Origin: CAIYQJ01 sp963717255 | Lineage (GTDB): Bacteria > Chloroflexota > Limnocylindria > Limnocylindrales > CSP1-4 | Length of the DNA: 64,000 bases | Direction of reading: 5' to 3' | Assembly (NCBI GenBank): GCA_963717255.1 | Contig: CAVQVT010000005.1 | Coordinates: 1-64,000, forward strand | Part shown: positions 53,788 to 61,636 of the stretch, in pieces | Layout of the letters: each line of letters starts with the position of its first letter | Position numbering within the stretch: the first letter of the stretch is position 1 | Notes under the pieces: generated by a model | Database searches by the model: none | Seen by the model: only the letters and a program-made list of their open reading frames with translations | What the model was told of the DNA's origin: nothing | Program-made: the position numbers and the translations under genes

Positions 53788-54938
53788 GGTCGTGCCTCCT
53801 CCTCGACGACCGCGCGGGTGAGCACGAGGGCATCCGTCCTCCGCCACCCCACGGTCACCTCTGCTCCCATGGGGAACCTGCCGGCGGAGCGCGGGACGAG
53901 TGCCGCCACGGCGACGCCGCCCCGCGTCCGCACGATGTAGCTGACCGACGTACCCAGGTAGGCGACCTGCTCGACGGTCCCGTCGAGCGTGCTGCCGGCC
54001 GGCCCGTCGCCCACGGGGAACGCGACCGGCATGCCGGCGGCCTCACCGCCTCGACCGACGATCTCGATCACCTCGGGCCGGACCGAGACGTCGACCGCTG
54101 CGCCAGCGGCGAGCGTCCCCGCGATCGCATGACACCGCTCCCCACCGACCAGCTCGATCGTCGCGTCGCCGTCCGCGACGGCCTCCACGACGCCGGCCAG
54201 CAGGTTCGTGGTGCCGATGAAGTCCGCGACGAAGCGCGTGGACGGGCTGTCGTAGAGCGCCTCCGGCGTGCCCAGCTGCTCGACCTTCCCGGCACGCATC
54301 ACCGCGATCCGGTCGGAGAGCGTCAGGGCCTCCTCCTGGTCGTGGGTCACGTAGACGAAGGTGATCCCCACCTCCTGCTGGATGCGCTTGAGCTCGAGCT
54401 GGAGCTGCTTGCGGAGCTTCAGGTCGAGCGCGCCCAGCGGCTCGTCGAGGAGGAGGACCGTCGGCCGGTTCACGAGGGCACGCGCCAGCGCGATCCGTTG
54501 CTGCTGGCCGCCCGACAGCTGGTCCGGGCGCCGCCGGTCGTAGCCCTCCATCCGCACGAGCGCGAGGACGGCGCCCACGCGCTCCCGCACCTCGTCGCGT
54601 GGGGTGTGGCTGCGGCGGAGCCCGAAGGCGACGTTGTCGAAGACGTTCAGGTGCGGGAAGAGCGCGTAGCTCTGGAAGACCATGTTCACGGGCCGGCGCT
54701 CCGGAGGGTCCCGCGTGACGTCCCGCCCGGCGACCTCGACGGTGCCGGAGGTGGGCGACTCGAAGCCGCCGATCATCCGCAGGGTCGTCGTCTTGCCGCA
54801 CCCCGACGGGCCCAGGAGCGAGAAGAACTCGCCATGGGCGATCTCCAGGCTCACGTCGTCCACGGCGCATACGTCGCCGTAGCGCTTCGTCAGGCTGCTG
54901 AGGACGATCTCGGCGCGCGACCCCTCCCGGTCCGCCAT
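53784..54938 (-). CDS. ABC importer ATPase, PotA-like
   Basis: A 384-residue ATPase of the MalK/PotA group: Walker A GPSGCGKTTT, Q-loop FQSYALFPHLNVFDNVAFGL, signature LSGGQQQRIALARAL, Walker B VLLLDEPLGALD, His-switch THDQEEAL, and a C-terminal TOBE regulatory domain (residues about 245-370). It is the first gene of the importer-methyltransferase array. ATG 54938 is the best start by homology, without a clear ribosome site. The proline dehydrogenase stop lies 169 bp upstream on the same strand. Confidence 0.93.
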   Translation of the reverse strand: MADREGSRAEIVLSSLTKRYGDVCAVDDVSLEIAHGEFFSLLGPSGCGKTTTLRMIGGFESPTSGTVEVAGRDVTRDPPERRPVNMVFQSYALFPHLNVFDNVAFGLRRSHTPRDEVRERVGAVLALVRMEGYDRRRPDQLSGGQQQRIALARALVNRPTVLLLDEPLGALDLKLRKQLQLELKRIQQEVGITFVYVTHDQEEALTLSDRIAVMRAGKVEQLGTPEALYDSPSTRFVADFIGTTNLLAGVVEAVADGDATIELVGGERCHAIAGTLAAGAAVDVSVRPEVIEIVGRGGEAAGMPVAFPVGDGPAGSTLDGTVEQVAYLGTSVSYIVRTRGGVAVAALVPRSAGRFPMGAEVTVGWRRTDALVLTRAVVEEEARP

Positions 54939-55107
54939 GCGCACATGGTCCGGCGCGGGACGCGCGACGGCAAAGGCCGCAACGCCCCCGGACTTCATGA
55001 CCGATGGCGGTGTCGGGCCGAGAGCCGTCCCGGTCGACCGCCGCGGCGGTGCCCCGGCGCGCACCGGGGTGGCCCGAGGGGCGCGGGCCCCTTCATCCCC
55101 GTGTCCG

Positions 55108-56025
55108 TCACGGGAGGATCTGGCGCAGCGCGAAGAGGACGTTCGCCGGGCGCTCCGCGAGGCGGCGCATGTACCACGGGTACCAGAAGTCGCCGTAGGC
55201 CACGAGGGTGAAGGCGGGGAAGCCCTCGCGCTGCAGGCGGCGCAGCTCGCCGGCGCGGATCCCGAAGAGCATGTGGACCTCGAGCTTGTCGCGCGGCACG
55301 CCGGCGGCCTCCGCGAAGGTCGCGATCCGGCGGACGAGGTCCACGTCGTGCGTCCCGAGGCCCAGTCGCGCGTTCCCGTCGCGGGCCGCCTCGGCGATCG
55401 CCACGCCGGTCGTCTGGTAGGCGGCGTCCACGTCGGCCTTCCGGCGGTAGGCGATCGCGGACGGCTCGTCGTAGGCGCCCTTCACCAGTCGGATGGCGGG
55501 ACGCAGCGGCAGCAGCCGCCGGACGTCGACCGCCGTCCGCTTCAGGTACGCCTGGAGGCAGATCCCTACGTTCTCGTGGGTCGCCCGGAGGCGCTCGTAC
55601 AGGACCAGCGTCGGCTCCACGTACGGCGAGCCCTCCATGTCCAGCCAGAGCCACGACCCGACCTCGGCAGCGCGGCTCGCGAGCGCGTCGCAGTGCGCGT
55701 AGGTGGCTTCGGCGTCGATGTCGAGCCCGAGCTGGGTGGGCTTCACGCTGACCTCGATCGGGCGCGGGCGAGCGCGACTCGCCTCGAGCACCTCGTGGTA
55801 GTGCGCGGCCACGGCGTCCGCCTCCGTGAGTGCCGCGAGGTTCTCGCCCAGACGAGTGAAGAGGATGCCCTGGCCCGCGGCCATGAGCCCGTCGGCGGCC
55901 GTGAGGGCGTCGGCGACGTCCTCGCCCGGCATGAAGCGGCGCACGGCGCGGCGGGCGAACGCGAGGCGCGGGACGCGCTGCCTGAGCCAGGGGTTCCGCG
56001 CCATCCAGAGGAGGATCGTCCGCAT
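55108..56025 (-). CDS. proline dehydrogenase
   Basis: A 305-residue monofunctional FAD-dependent proline dehydrogenase that converts proline to pyrroline-5-carboxylate and feeds electrons to quinone. The barrel motifs are typical: VSVKPTQLGL, LWLDMEGSPYVEPTL, GICLQAYLKRT, RLVKGAYDEPSAIAYRRK, GLGTHDVDLVRRI and the C-terminal substrate/FAD segment GDFWYPWYMRRLAERPAN. ATG 56025 is preferred because GGAGG stands five bases before it; ATG 56055 would add ten residues. It lies upstream and on the same strand as the importer-methyltransferase array, a meaningful link if proline betaine is a substrate. Confidence 0.93.
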   Translation of the reverse strand: MRTILLWMARNPWLRQRVPRLAFARRAVRRFMPGEDVADALTAADGLMAAGQGILFTRLGENLAALTEADAVAAHYHEVLEASRARPRPIEVSVKPTQLGLDIDAEATYAHCDALASRAAEVGSWLWLDMEGSPYVEPTLVLYERLRATHENVGICLQAYLKRTAVDVRRLLPLRPAIRLVKGAYDEPSAIAYRRKADVDAAYQTTGVAIAEAARDGNARLGLGTHDVDLVRRIATFAEAAGVPRDKLEVHMLFGIRAGELRRLQREGFPAFTLVAYGDFWYPWYMRRLAERPANVLFALRQILP

Positions 56026-56107
56026 CGGGGCCTCCGCATGTCGAGTGGTCGGCATCGTGCACCCGCGATGGTCGCACGGACGCGACCCCGCGGGGGCTCC
56101 GGACGGC

Positions 56108-56113
56108 TACGCT
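56108..56113 (+). promoter_or_regulatory. -10 box for a leaderless mRNA (SulP gene)
   Basis: TACGCT, seven bases, then ATG at 56121. Confidence 0.5.
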
Positions 56114-56120
56114 TCCGCGC

Positions 56121-57953
56121 ATGACGGGGACAGCGACGCCCGGGCACACCCCGACGCGGGAGCCGGCGGCGACGGCCGCACCCGCGACCTCGACCGGGCT
56201 CGCCGCGTGGCTTCCGGGGATCGCGACACTCCGATCGTACGAACGCGGCTGGCTCCGCGGAGACATCGTCGCCGGGATCATCCTGAGCGCGATGCTCGTC
56301 CCCGCCGGGATGGGCTACGCGGAGGCGTCCGGCCTCCCCGCGGTCACCGGCCTGTACGCGACCGTCATCCCGCTGCTTGTGTACGCGCTCGTCGGCCCGT
56401 CGCGGATCCTCGTCTTCGGCCCGGATTCCGCGCTGGCGGCGGTCATCGCCGCGACGATCCTCCCGCTTGCGGCGGGCGACCCGGACCGCGCCGTCCAGCT
56501 CGCCGCCATGCTCGGGATCATGACCGGGCTGCTGTGCATCGCTGCCGCGGTCGCCCGCCTGGGCTTCCTCACGGACCTCCTGTCGAAGCCCGTGCGCGTG
56601 GGCTACATGAACGGCATCGCGGTGACGGTCATCGTCAGCCAGCTGCCGAAGCTGTGCGGCTTCTCGGTCGATGCCGAGGGGTTCATCAAGGGGACGCTCG
56701 AGTTCCTCCGCGGCCTCGCCGGGGGGGAGGCGGTGCCGCAGGCCGTCGCGATCGGTGGCGCGTGCATCGCGCTGATCCTCGTCCTCAAGGCGGTCGCGCC
56801 GCGGGTCCCCGGGATCCTCATCGCGGTGGTGCTGGCGACCCTGGCGGTCGCGGTCTTCGGGCTCGCCGACACGATCTCCGTCGTCGGGTCGGTGCCGCGG
56901 GGCTTCCCGCTCCCGGCGATCCCGATCGTCCCCCTCGAGGACATCCCCGCGCTCTTCGTCGGCGCGGTGAGCATCGCGCTCCTCTCCTTCGCGGACACCA
57001 GCGTCCTCTCCCGGACGTTCGCCGGGAGGACGGGCGTCCGCGTGGACCCGAACCGCGAGGCGGGCGCCCTGGGCACGATCAACGTCGCCGGCGGCTTCTT
57101 CCAGGGCTTCCCCGTCAGCAGCAGCGCCTCCCGGACGAGCGTCGCGGAGTCGGCAGGGTCGCGGACCCAGCTGACCGGCGTCGTCGGGGCGCTCATCATC
57201 CTCGGGCTCCTGGTGCTCGTGCCCGACCTCCTCCGGAATCTCCCCCAGACGGCGCTCGCCGCCGTGGTCATCACCGCGGTCCTGGGCCTCATCGACTTCG
57301 GGTCGGTCGTCCGCTTCGCGCGCGTGCGCCGCTCCGATGCCATCCTGTCGATCGCCTGCTTCCTCGGCGTGGCGCTGCTGGGCGTCATCGCGGGGATCCT
57401 CCTGGCGATCGCGCTCTCGCTCCTCGACTTCATCCGCCGCGCGTGGCGGCCGCACGACGCGGTCATGGGCCGGGCGGAGGGCGTGAAGGGCTACCACGAC
57501 ATCGGGCGGTACGAGGGCGCGCGCCAGATCCCTGGACTCCTCCTGTACCGCTGGGACGCGCCGCTCTTCTTCGCCAACGCGGATCTCTTCCGGAGCCGGA
57601 TCCTCGACCTCGTGGACGACGCGGTCCCGCCGGTCCGATGGGTGGTCGTGGCCGCCGAGCCGATCACGGACGTGGACACGACCGCGGCCGACGCGATCGA
57701 GGAGCTCGACATCGAGCTCTCCCGCCGGGGCGTGGAGCTCGCCTTCGCCGAGATGAAGGACCCGGTCAAGGACCGGCTCAAGCGGTACGGGCTGACCGAA
57801 CGGGTCGGGCGGGAGCTCTTCTTCACGACGGTCGGCGTCGCGGTGAAGGCCTACCTGGAGGCGAACCCGACGGAGTGGGTGGACTGGGAGGAGGCGCCAG
57901 ACGGACGGATCCGGACGCCGGGAGACGGGACGCAGAGCGACGGGACGCCGTGA
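56121..57953 (+). CDS. SulP family anion transporter with STAS domain
   Basis: A 610-residue SLC26/SulP transporter: about 14 membrane segments (residues 45-440) and a C-terminal cytoplasmic STAS domain (residues about 460-580). Conserved blocks are GDIVAGIILSAMLVPAGMGYAEASGLPAVTGLYA, near the N-terminus, and the GFFQGFPVSSSASRTSV loop. Substrates of the family are sulfate, bicarbonate or organic anions; none is indicated here. It starts a three-gene run: the phosphoribosyltransferase start overlaps its stop (GTGA) and an ArsB/NhaD-type permease follows. Confidence 0.92.
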   Translation: MTGTATPGHTPTREPAATAAPATSTGLAAWLPGIATLRSYERGWLRGDIVAGIILSAMLVPAGMGYAEASGLPAVTGLYATVIPLLVYALVGPSRILVFGPDSALAAVIAATILPLAAGDPDRAVQLAAMLGIMTGLLCIAAAVARLGFLTDLLSKPVRVGYMNGIAVTVIVSQLPKLCGFSVDAEGFIKGTLEFLRGLAGGEAVPQAVAIGGACIALILVLKAVAPRVPGILIAVVLATLAVAVFGLADTISVVGSVPRGFPLPAIPIVPLEDIPALFVGAVSIALLSFADTSVLSRTFAGRTGVRVDPNREAGALGTINVAGGFFQGFPVSSSASRTSVAESAGSRTQLTGVVGALIILGLLVLVPDLLRNLPQTALAAVVITAVLGLIDFGSVVRFARVRRSDAILSIACFLGVALLGVIAGILLAIALSLLDFIRRAWRPHDAVMGRAEGVKGYHDIGRYEGARQIPGLLLYRWDAPLFFANADLFRSRILDLVDDAVPPVRWVVVAAEPITDVDTTAADAIEELDIELSRRGVELAFAEMKDPVKDRLKRYGLTERVGRELFFTTVGVAVKAYLEANPTEWVDWEEAPDGRIRTPGDGTQSDGTP

Positions 57954-58417
57954 GTGCGCCGGTGAAGGTCCACGTCTCCTGGTCCGAGCTGGACGACCTC
58001 GTCGCGCGGCTCGCGGGTGAGATCGGAGCGGCCGAGGAGTACGACGTGCTCCTCGCCGTCACCCGCGGCGGCCTCGTGCCGGCCGGGATGCTCGCCTACC
58101 GCCTGGGGATCCGGGAGATCCTGGTGGCGGCCGTCGAGTACTACGACGACGAGGGCGAGACGCGCGAGGAGGTCCTCTTCCACCACTTCCCGGACCCTGC
58201 CCTGCTGCGGGACCAGCGCGTCCTCGTGGTGGACGAGGTCTGGGAGACGGGCGCCACGATGGCGGCGGTGGTCGCGCGCGTCCGTGCGGCGGGCGGGGAG
58301 CCCACCATCGCCGTGCTCCACTACAAGCCGGGGCGGTCGCTCGTGCCGGAGCGGCCGCACGCGTGGGCGGCGACGACCGAGAGCTGGGTCGTCTACCCGT
58401 ACAAGGCGGGTCGGTAA
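57950..58417 (+). CDS. phosphoribosyltransferase family protein
   Basis: A 155-residue type I PRTase-fold protein resembling xanthine/hypoxanthine-guanine phosphoribosyltransferases. The N-terminal VSWSELDDLVARLA, the VTRGGLVPAG loop and the PRPP-binding signature RVLVVDEVWETGAT (acidic pair replaced by DE) are clear; the C-terminal YKPGRSLVPERPHAWAATTESWVVYPY block resembles bacterial xanthine-type enzymes. The start overlaps the SulP stop by GTGA. Its tight link to two transporters is not explained. Confidence 0.88.
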   Translation: MSAPVKVHVSWSELDDLVARLAGEIGAAEEYDVLLAVTRGGLVPAGMLAYRLGIREILVAAVEYYDDEGETREEVLFHHFPDPALLRDQRVLVVDEVWETGATMAAVVARVRAAGGEPTIAVLHYKPGRSLVPERPHAWAATTESWVVYPYKAGR

Positions 58418-58427
58418 CCGGGTGGCG

Positions 58428-59693
58428 ATGGACGCCTGGATCGCCGCCGCGATCTTCGTCGTCGCCTACGTCCTCATCGCGATCGACCGGTGGGACCGCA
58501 CGCTCGTCGCGTTGTTCGGCGGGCTGCTCGTCATCGTCCTCGGGGTCCTCGACCAGCAGGAGGCCTTCGCGGCGATCGACCTCAATGTCATCTTCCTGCT
58601 CGCAGGGATGATGGTCCTCGCCAACGTCATCGCGAAGACCGGGTTCTTCGAGCTCGTCGCGATCCGCTCCGTGCGGCTGTCGCACGGCGAGCCGGTCAGA
58701 CTCCTGATCATCCTTGCAGCCGTCACGGCGGTGCTCTCGGCGCTCCTCGACAACGTGACCACCGTCGTCCTCATCACGCCGATCACCATCTCGGTCGCTC
58801 GCCGCCTCGACATCTCCCCGGTCCCCTACCTGCTCGCGTGCGTCTTCGCCTCGAACATCGGCGGGACCGCGACCCTCATCGGCGATCCCCCGAACATCCT
58901 CATCGGGTCGGCGGCCGGGCTCGGCTTCGGCGACTTCCTCGTCAACCTGACACCGGTCGTCGTCATCGTCTTCGCCGTCTTCGCCGTGATCATGTGGCTG
59001 ACGTTCCGCGGCGAGCTCAAGGTCCCCGACGAGAGGAAGGAGTTCGTCCTCGAACGCGCGGAGGGGACGGCGATCAAGGACCGACCGCTCCTCATCCGGT
59101 CGCTCATCGTCGCGGCCGTGACGATCGTCGCGTTCGTGGTCCACGGCCCGCTCGGGCTGGAGCCCGCCACGATCGCCCTCCTCGGGGCGACGGTGCTCAT
59201 GCTCGTCGCACGCCTCGAGCCGCGGGAGGCCCTCCAGGAGGTCGAGTGGTCGACGCTGTTCTTCTTCGTCGGCCTGTTCATCCTCGTCGAGTCGATCGTC
59301 GCGACGGGGATCGTGGGTGGCTTCGCCGACGCGCTCGCCGAGGCGACGCAGGGGGACGTGGCGGTGGCGTCGATCGCCCTCCTCTGGTTCTCCGCCGTCG
59401 CGTCGGCGGTCGTGGACAACATCCCGTACACGGCGACGGCGATCCCGGTCGTCCAGCGCCTGATCGAAGGGGGCATGCACGGCGACGCTCTCTGGTGGTC
59501 GCTCTCGCTCGGCGCCTGCCTGGGAGGGAACCTCACCGTCATCGGCGCCTCGGCGAACGTCGTCGTCGCGAACATGTCGGAGCGCGCCGGCTACCGGATC
59601 AGCTTCGCCTACTTCCTCAGGTACGGGGCGGCCGTCTTCGTCTCGTCGATCGCGATCTCGACCGTCTATGTCTGGGCTCGATACCTGACCTGA
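58428..59693 (+). CDS. ArsB/NhaD-type ion transporter (intact paralogue)
   Basis: A 421-residue member of the ion transporter superfamily (ArsB/NhaD/P-protein type) with about eleven helices in two inverted halves. The paired signature regions are ASNIGGTATLIGDPPNILIGSAAG in the first half and LGACLGGNLTVIGASANVVVAN in the second; these re-entrant hairpins bind substrate and ion. Related proteins export arsenite or exchange Na+/H+, and the substrate here is unknown. ATG 58428 is chosen over the GTG six bases upstream. A close paralogue lies on the opposite strand at the right end of the window. Confidence 0.88.
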   Translation: MDAWIAAAIFVVAYVLIAIDRWDRTLVALFGGLLVIVLGVLDQQEAFAAIDLNVIFLLAGMMVLANVIAKTGFFELVAIRSVRLSHGEPVRLLIILAAVTAVLSALLDNVTTVVLITPITISVARRLDISPVPYLLACVFASNIGGTATLIGDPPNILIGSAAGLGFGDFLVNLTPVVVIVFAVFAVIMWLTFRGELKVPDERKEFVLERAEGTAIKDRPLLIRSLIVAAVTIVAFVVHGPLGLEPATIALLGATVLMLVARLEPREALQEVEWSTLFFFVGLFILVESIVATGIVGGFADALAEATQGDVAVASIALLWFSAVASAVVDNIPYTATAIPVVQRLIEGGMHGDALWWSLSLGACLGGNLTVIGASANVVVANMSERAGYRISFAYFLRYGAAVFVSSIAISTVYVWARYLT

Positions 59694-59774
59694 TGCCTCA
59701 GGCCCGGTCCGGATCGGCCAGGGGGCGGCGACGTCGGATCCGCGCGCGTGGTCAGGCGCGGAGGCTCGCGCCGC

Positions 59775-60752
59775 TCACGCGGCGGGGCCGGTCCCGGACC
59801 GGACGGGCAGCGGGGACCGGGCGCCGAGCAGGTCGCGCCAGCCGACGCCGAGGATCGGCCAGCGGCGCGCCACGCCGGGGAGCACGAGCGGGACCACGCC
59901 GACGAGGAGCGAGAGGCTGCCGTACCAGATGACCGGCAGTGCCAGCAGGCAGGCGACGGGGACGACCCACCGCCGGTCCGTCAGCGCGCCCCAGACGAGC
60001 AGGGCGACCGCGATGGGGAAACGGACGAGGAACGGGATGGGGATCGAGCCCGACGTCACCTCGCGGCCGGCGTTCCAGAGAAGAAGGTCGACCCAGTCGC
60101 GCCAGAGGCCGGGCGCCACGGCGGTCGAGATCGCCACGACCGCGAGCGTGGCGCCGAGGGCGGTCGCGAGCGCCCACCACTCGCGGCGGACGGCGAACCA
60201 GAGGAGCCCGACGCCCGGCGTCACCTTCGTGAGCAGGATGAACGCCCACGTGGCGGGCCACCGGAAGCCGGCCACCACGGCGAGCGCGATGAGCAGCGTG
60301 ACGTTCCCGCCCCACAGCTCGGGCATGACGAGCAGGGCCACGGGGGCGAGGAGGACGGGGCCGGCGAGCGCCGCCGTCGCGACGAGGAGGATCGCCTCCC
60401 AGGCGCCGAGGAACGGGACCCAGGGGAGGGCGCGGAGCGGCGCGATCACCTGGAGGAAGACCGGGGAGTAGAGGTAGGCATCCCAGGCCCCCACGACCCC
60501 GTGCGCGTACGGCGCCCGCAGCGCGGCCTCCCAGTACGGGCGGGCGTCGTGCCCCGTCCCCAGGGCGCCCCAGGCGAACGGCTCGGCCCGCGCCACGACG
60601 GTCAGCCAGATGACGCCGAGCACGACGAGACCCGCGATCACCGCGACGCGAGCGCGCGCGAGGAGGCGCGGGTCGGGAGAAGATGCCGCGCGATCGACGG
60701 GCTCCAGCGTTCCGGTCCGCTCCGTCGCCGGGAGCGGGGTCGAGGCCCTCAT
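59775..60752 (-). CDS. GT87/DUF2029-type integral membrane glycosyltransferase-like protein
   Basis: A 325-residue membrane protein with about eight or nine helices. Its arrangement and motifs (RPYWEAALRAPYAHGVV, DAYLYSPVFLQVIAPLRALPW, FILLTKVTPGVGLLWFAVRREW) match the DUF2029/GT87 polyprenyl-phosphate-mannose-dependent mannosyltransferase family, with the acidic residue region GHDARPYW and the Lys-Pro-type loop TKVTPG. It would transfer a sugar on the outer face of the membrane. ATG 60752 is preceded by a TACGAT -10 box at six bases, replacing an upstream start that would add 36 uncharacteristic residues. Confidence 0.8.
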   Translation of the reverse strand: MRASTPLPATERTGTLEPVDRAASSPDPRLLARARVAVIAGLVVLGVIWLTVVARAEPFAWGALGTGHDARPYWEAALRAPYAHGVVGAWDAYLYSPVFLQVIAPLRALPWVPFLGAWEAILLVATAALAGPVLLAPVALLVMPELWGGNVTLLIALAVVAGFRWPATWAFILLTKVTPGVGLLWFAVRREWWALATALGATLAVVAISTAVAPGLWRDWVDLLLWNAGREVTSGSIPIPFLVRFPIAVALLVWGALTDRRWVVPVACLLALPVIWYGSLSLLVGVVPLVLPGVARRWPILGVGWRDLLGARSPLPVRSGTGPAA

Positions 60753-60758
60753 GCGCCC

Positions 60759-60764
60759 ATCGTA
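60759..60764 (-). promoter_or_regulatory. -10 box for a leaderless mRNA (GT87 gene)
   Basis: On the minus strand TACGAT is followed by GGGCGC and the ATG at 60752. Confidence 0.55.
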
Positions 60765-60787
60765 TCCCTCGGTGGGCGACGAGGGGG

Positions 60788-60833
60788 TTGACGGGCGTCG
60801 TGTGTAATGGTGTAATCCCCGCAACATCGTAAT
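60788..60833 (+). promoter_or_regulatory. promoter with three GTAAT repeats
   Basis: TTGACG (60788-60793), 17 bp, TGTAAT (60811-60816) is a near-consensus sigma-70 type promoter. GTAAT occurs three times in this short AT-rich patch (from 60804, 60812 and 60829), the first two as TGTAAT spaced eight bases apart, which looks like an operator for a ribbon-helix-helix repressor. Confidence 0.6.
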
Positions 60834-60853
60834 ACCCATGGAGACGGCCCCTG

Positions 60854-61381
60854 ATGTCACCCTTCACCTCCGAGACCGAGCAGGTCGGCGCGTGGCTGGC
60901 CGGCGCGCTCCCAGACGGCTGGTTCACCGCCCCCCCGTCGCTCACCGTGGACAGGGAGGAGATCCTCGTGGAGGGAACCGTCCCGGACGTGGACCTCCCC
61001 GAGGGCACGACCGACGATGCCCGCCGCACCGCACGTGAGGCCCGCATCGGCCGATGGCGCGAGGAGACCCGTGGCGAGCGCATGCGGATCGCCGACGAGA
61101 TCGAGCGCCGCTGGGGCCGCAAGGTCGCCTGGGCCGCGGCGATCGACGACGTCCGCATCGCGTTCACCAGCCTCTCCGTCCCCGTGATGACGCGACTTCG
61201 GCAGGCGGACCGGCTCGTCCTCGACACGCTCGTGGCGGCCGGCGTCGCGCGCAGCCGGAGCGAGGCGCTCGCGTGGTGCGTCCGCCTGGTCGGTAGGAAC
61301 GAGGCCGCGTGGATCGCCCAGCTGAGCGACGCGATGGAGTCGGTGGCACGGGTGCGGGGCGAGGGCCCGGCCGCCCGCTGA
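60854..61381 (+). CDS. unknown protein with possible C-terminal ribbon-helix-helix
   Basis: A 175-residue protein without a recognised family. The N-terminal half is acidic (LTVDREEILVEGTVPDVDLPEGT) and continues into a long charged helix (RRTAREARIGRWREETRGERMRIADEIE, given here only in outline). Residues about 120-165 (RLRQADRLVLDTLVAAGVARSRSEALAW) resemble the helix-turn-helix part of ribbon-helix-helix proteins: a hydrophobic helix, a short turn with RSRSEA, then a second helix. GGAGACGG precedes the ATG. The strong upstream promoter with repeated GTAAT elements fits a self-regulating DNA-binding protein, but this is inference. Confidence 0.65.
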   Translation: MSPFTSETEQVGAWLAGALPDGWFTAPPSLTVDREEILVEGTVPDVDLPEGTTDDARRTAREARIGRWREETRGERMRIADEIERRWGRKVAWAAAIDDVRIAFTSLSVPVMTRLRQADRLVLDTLVAAGVARSRSEALAWCVRLVGRNEAAWIAQLSDAMESVARVRGEGPAAR

Positions 61382-61636
61382 GACGGCGAACGAGCCCGGC
61401 GGCGCGGCGCCGCGTCCGGCACGGGCGGCGGAACGGACGCCGGCGACGGACGGCGCGCCGCTCGGAGCCGCAGGCTCCGGGCGAAGCTTCGGCGCGACGG
61501 GAGTCCGCCGGCGTGCGCTCCGCCCCGACGACCGCGGTGCTCGACCTGCACCGCTGGACGGTCGGTCGTACGCTGACGGTCCGCGTCCGGCCGCCCGTCC
61601 CGGCGGACCGCCGCGGCCGCACCCGGGAGCCCAGCC

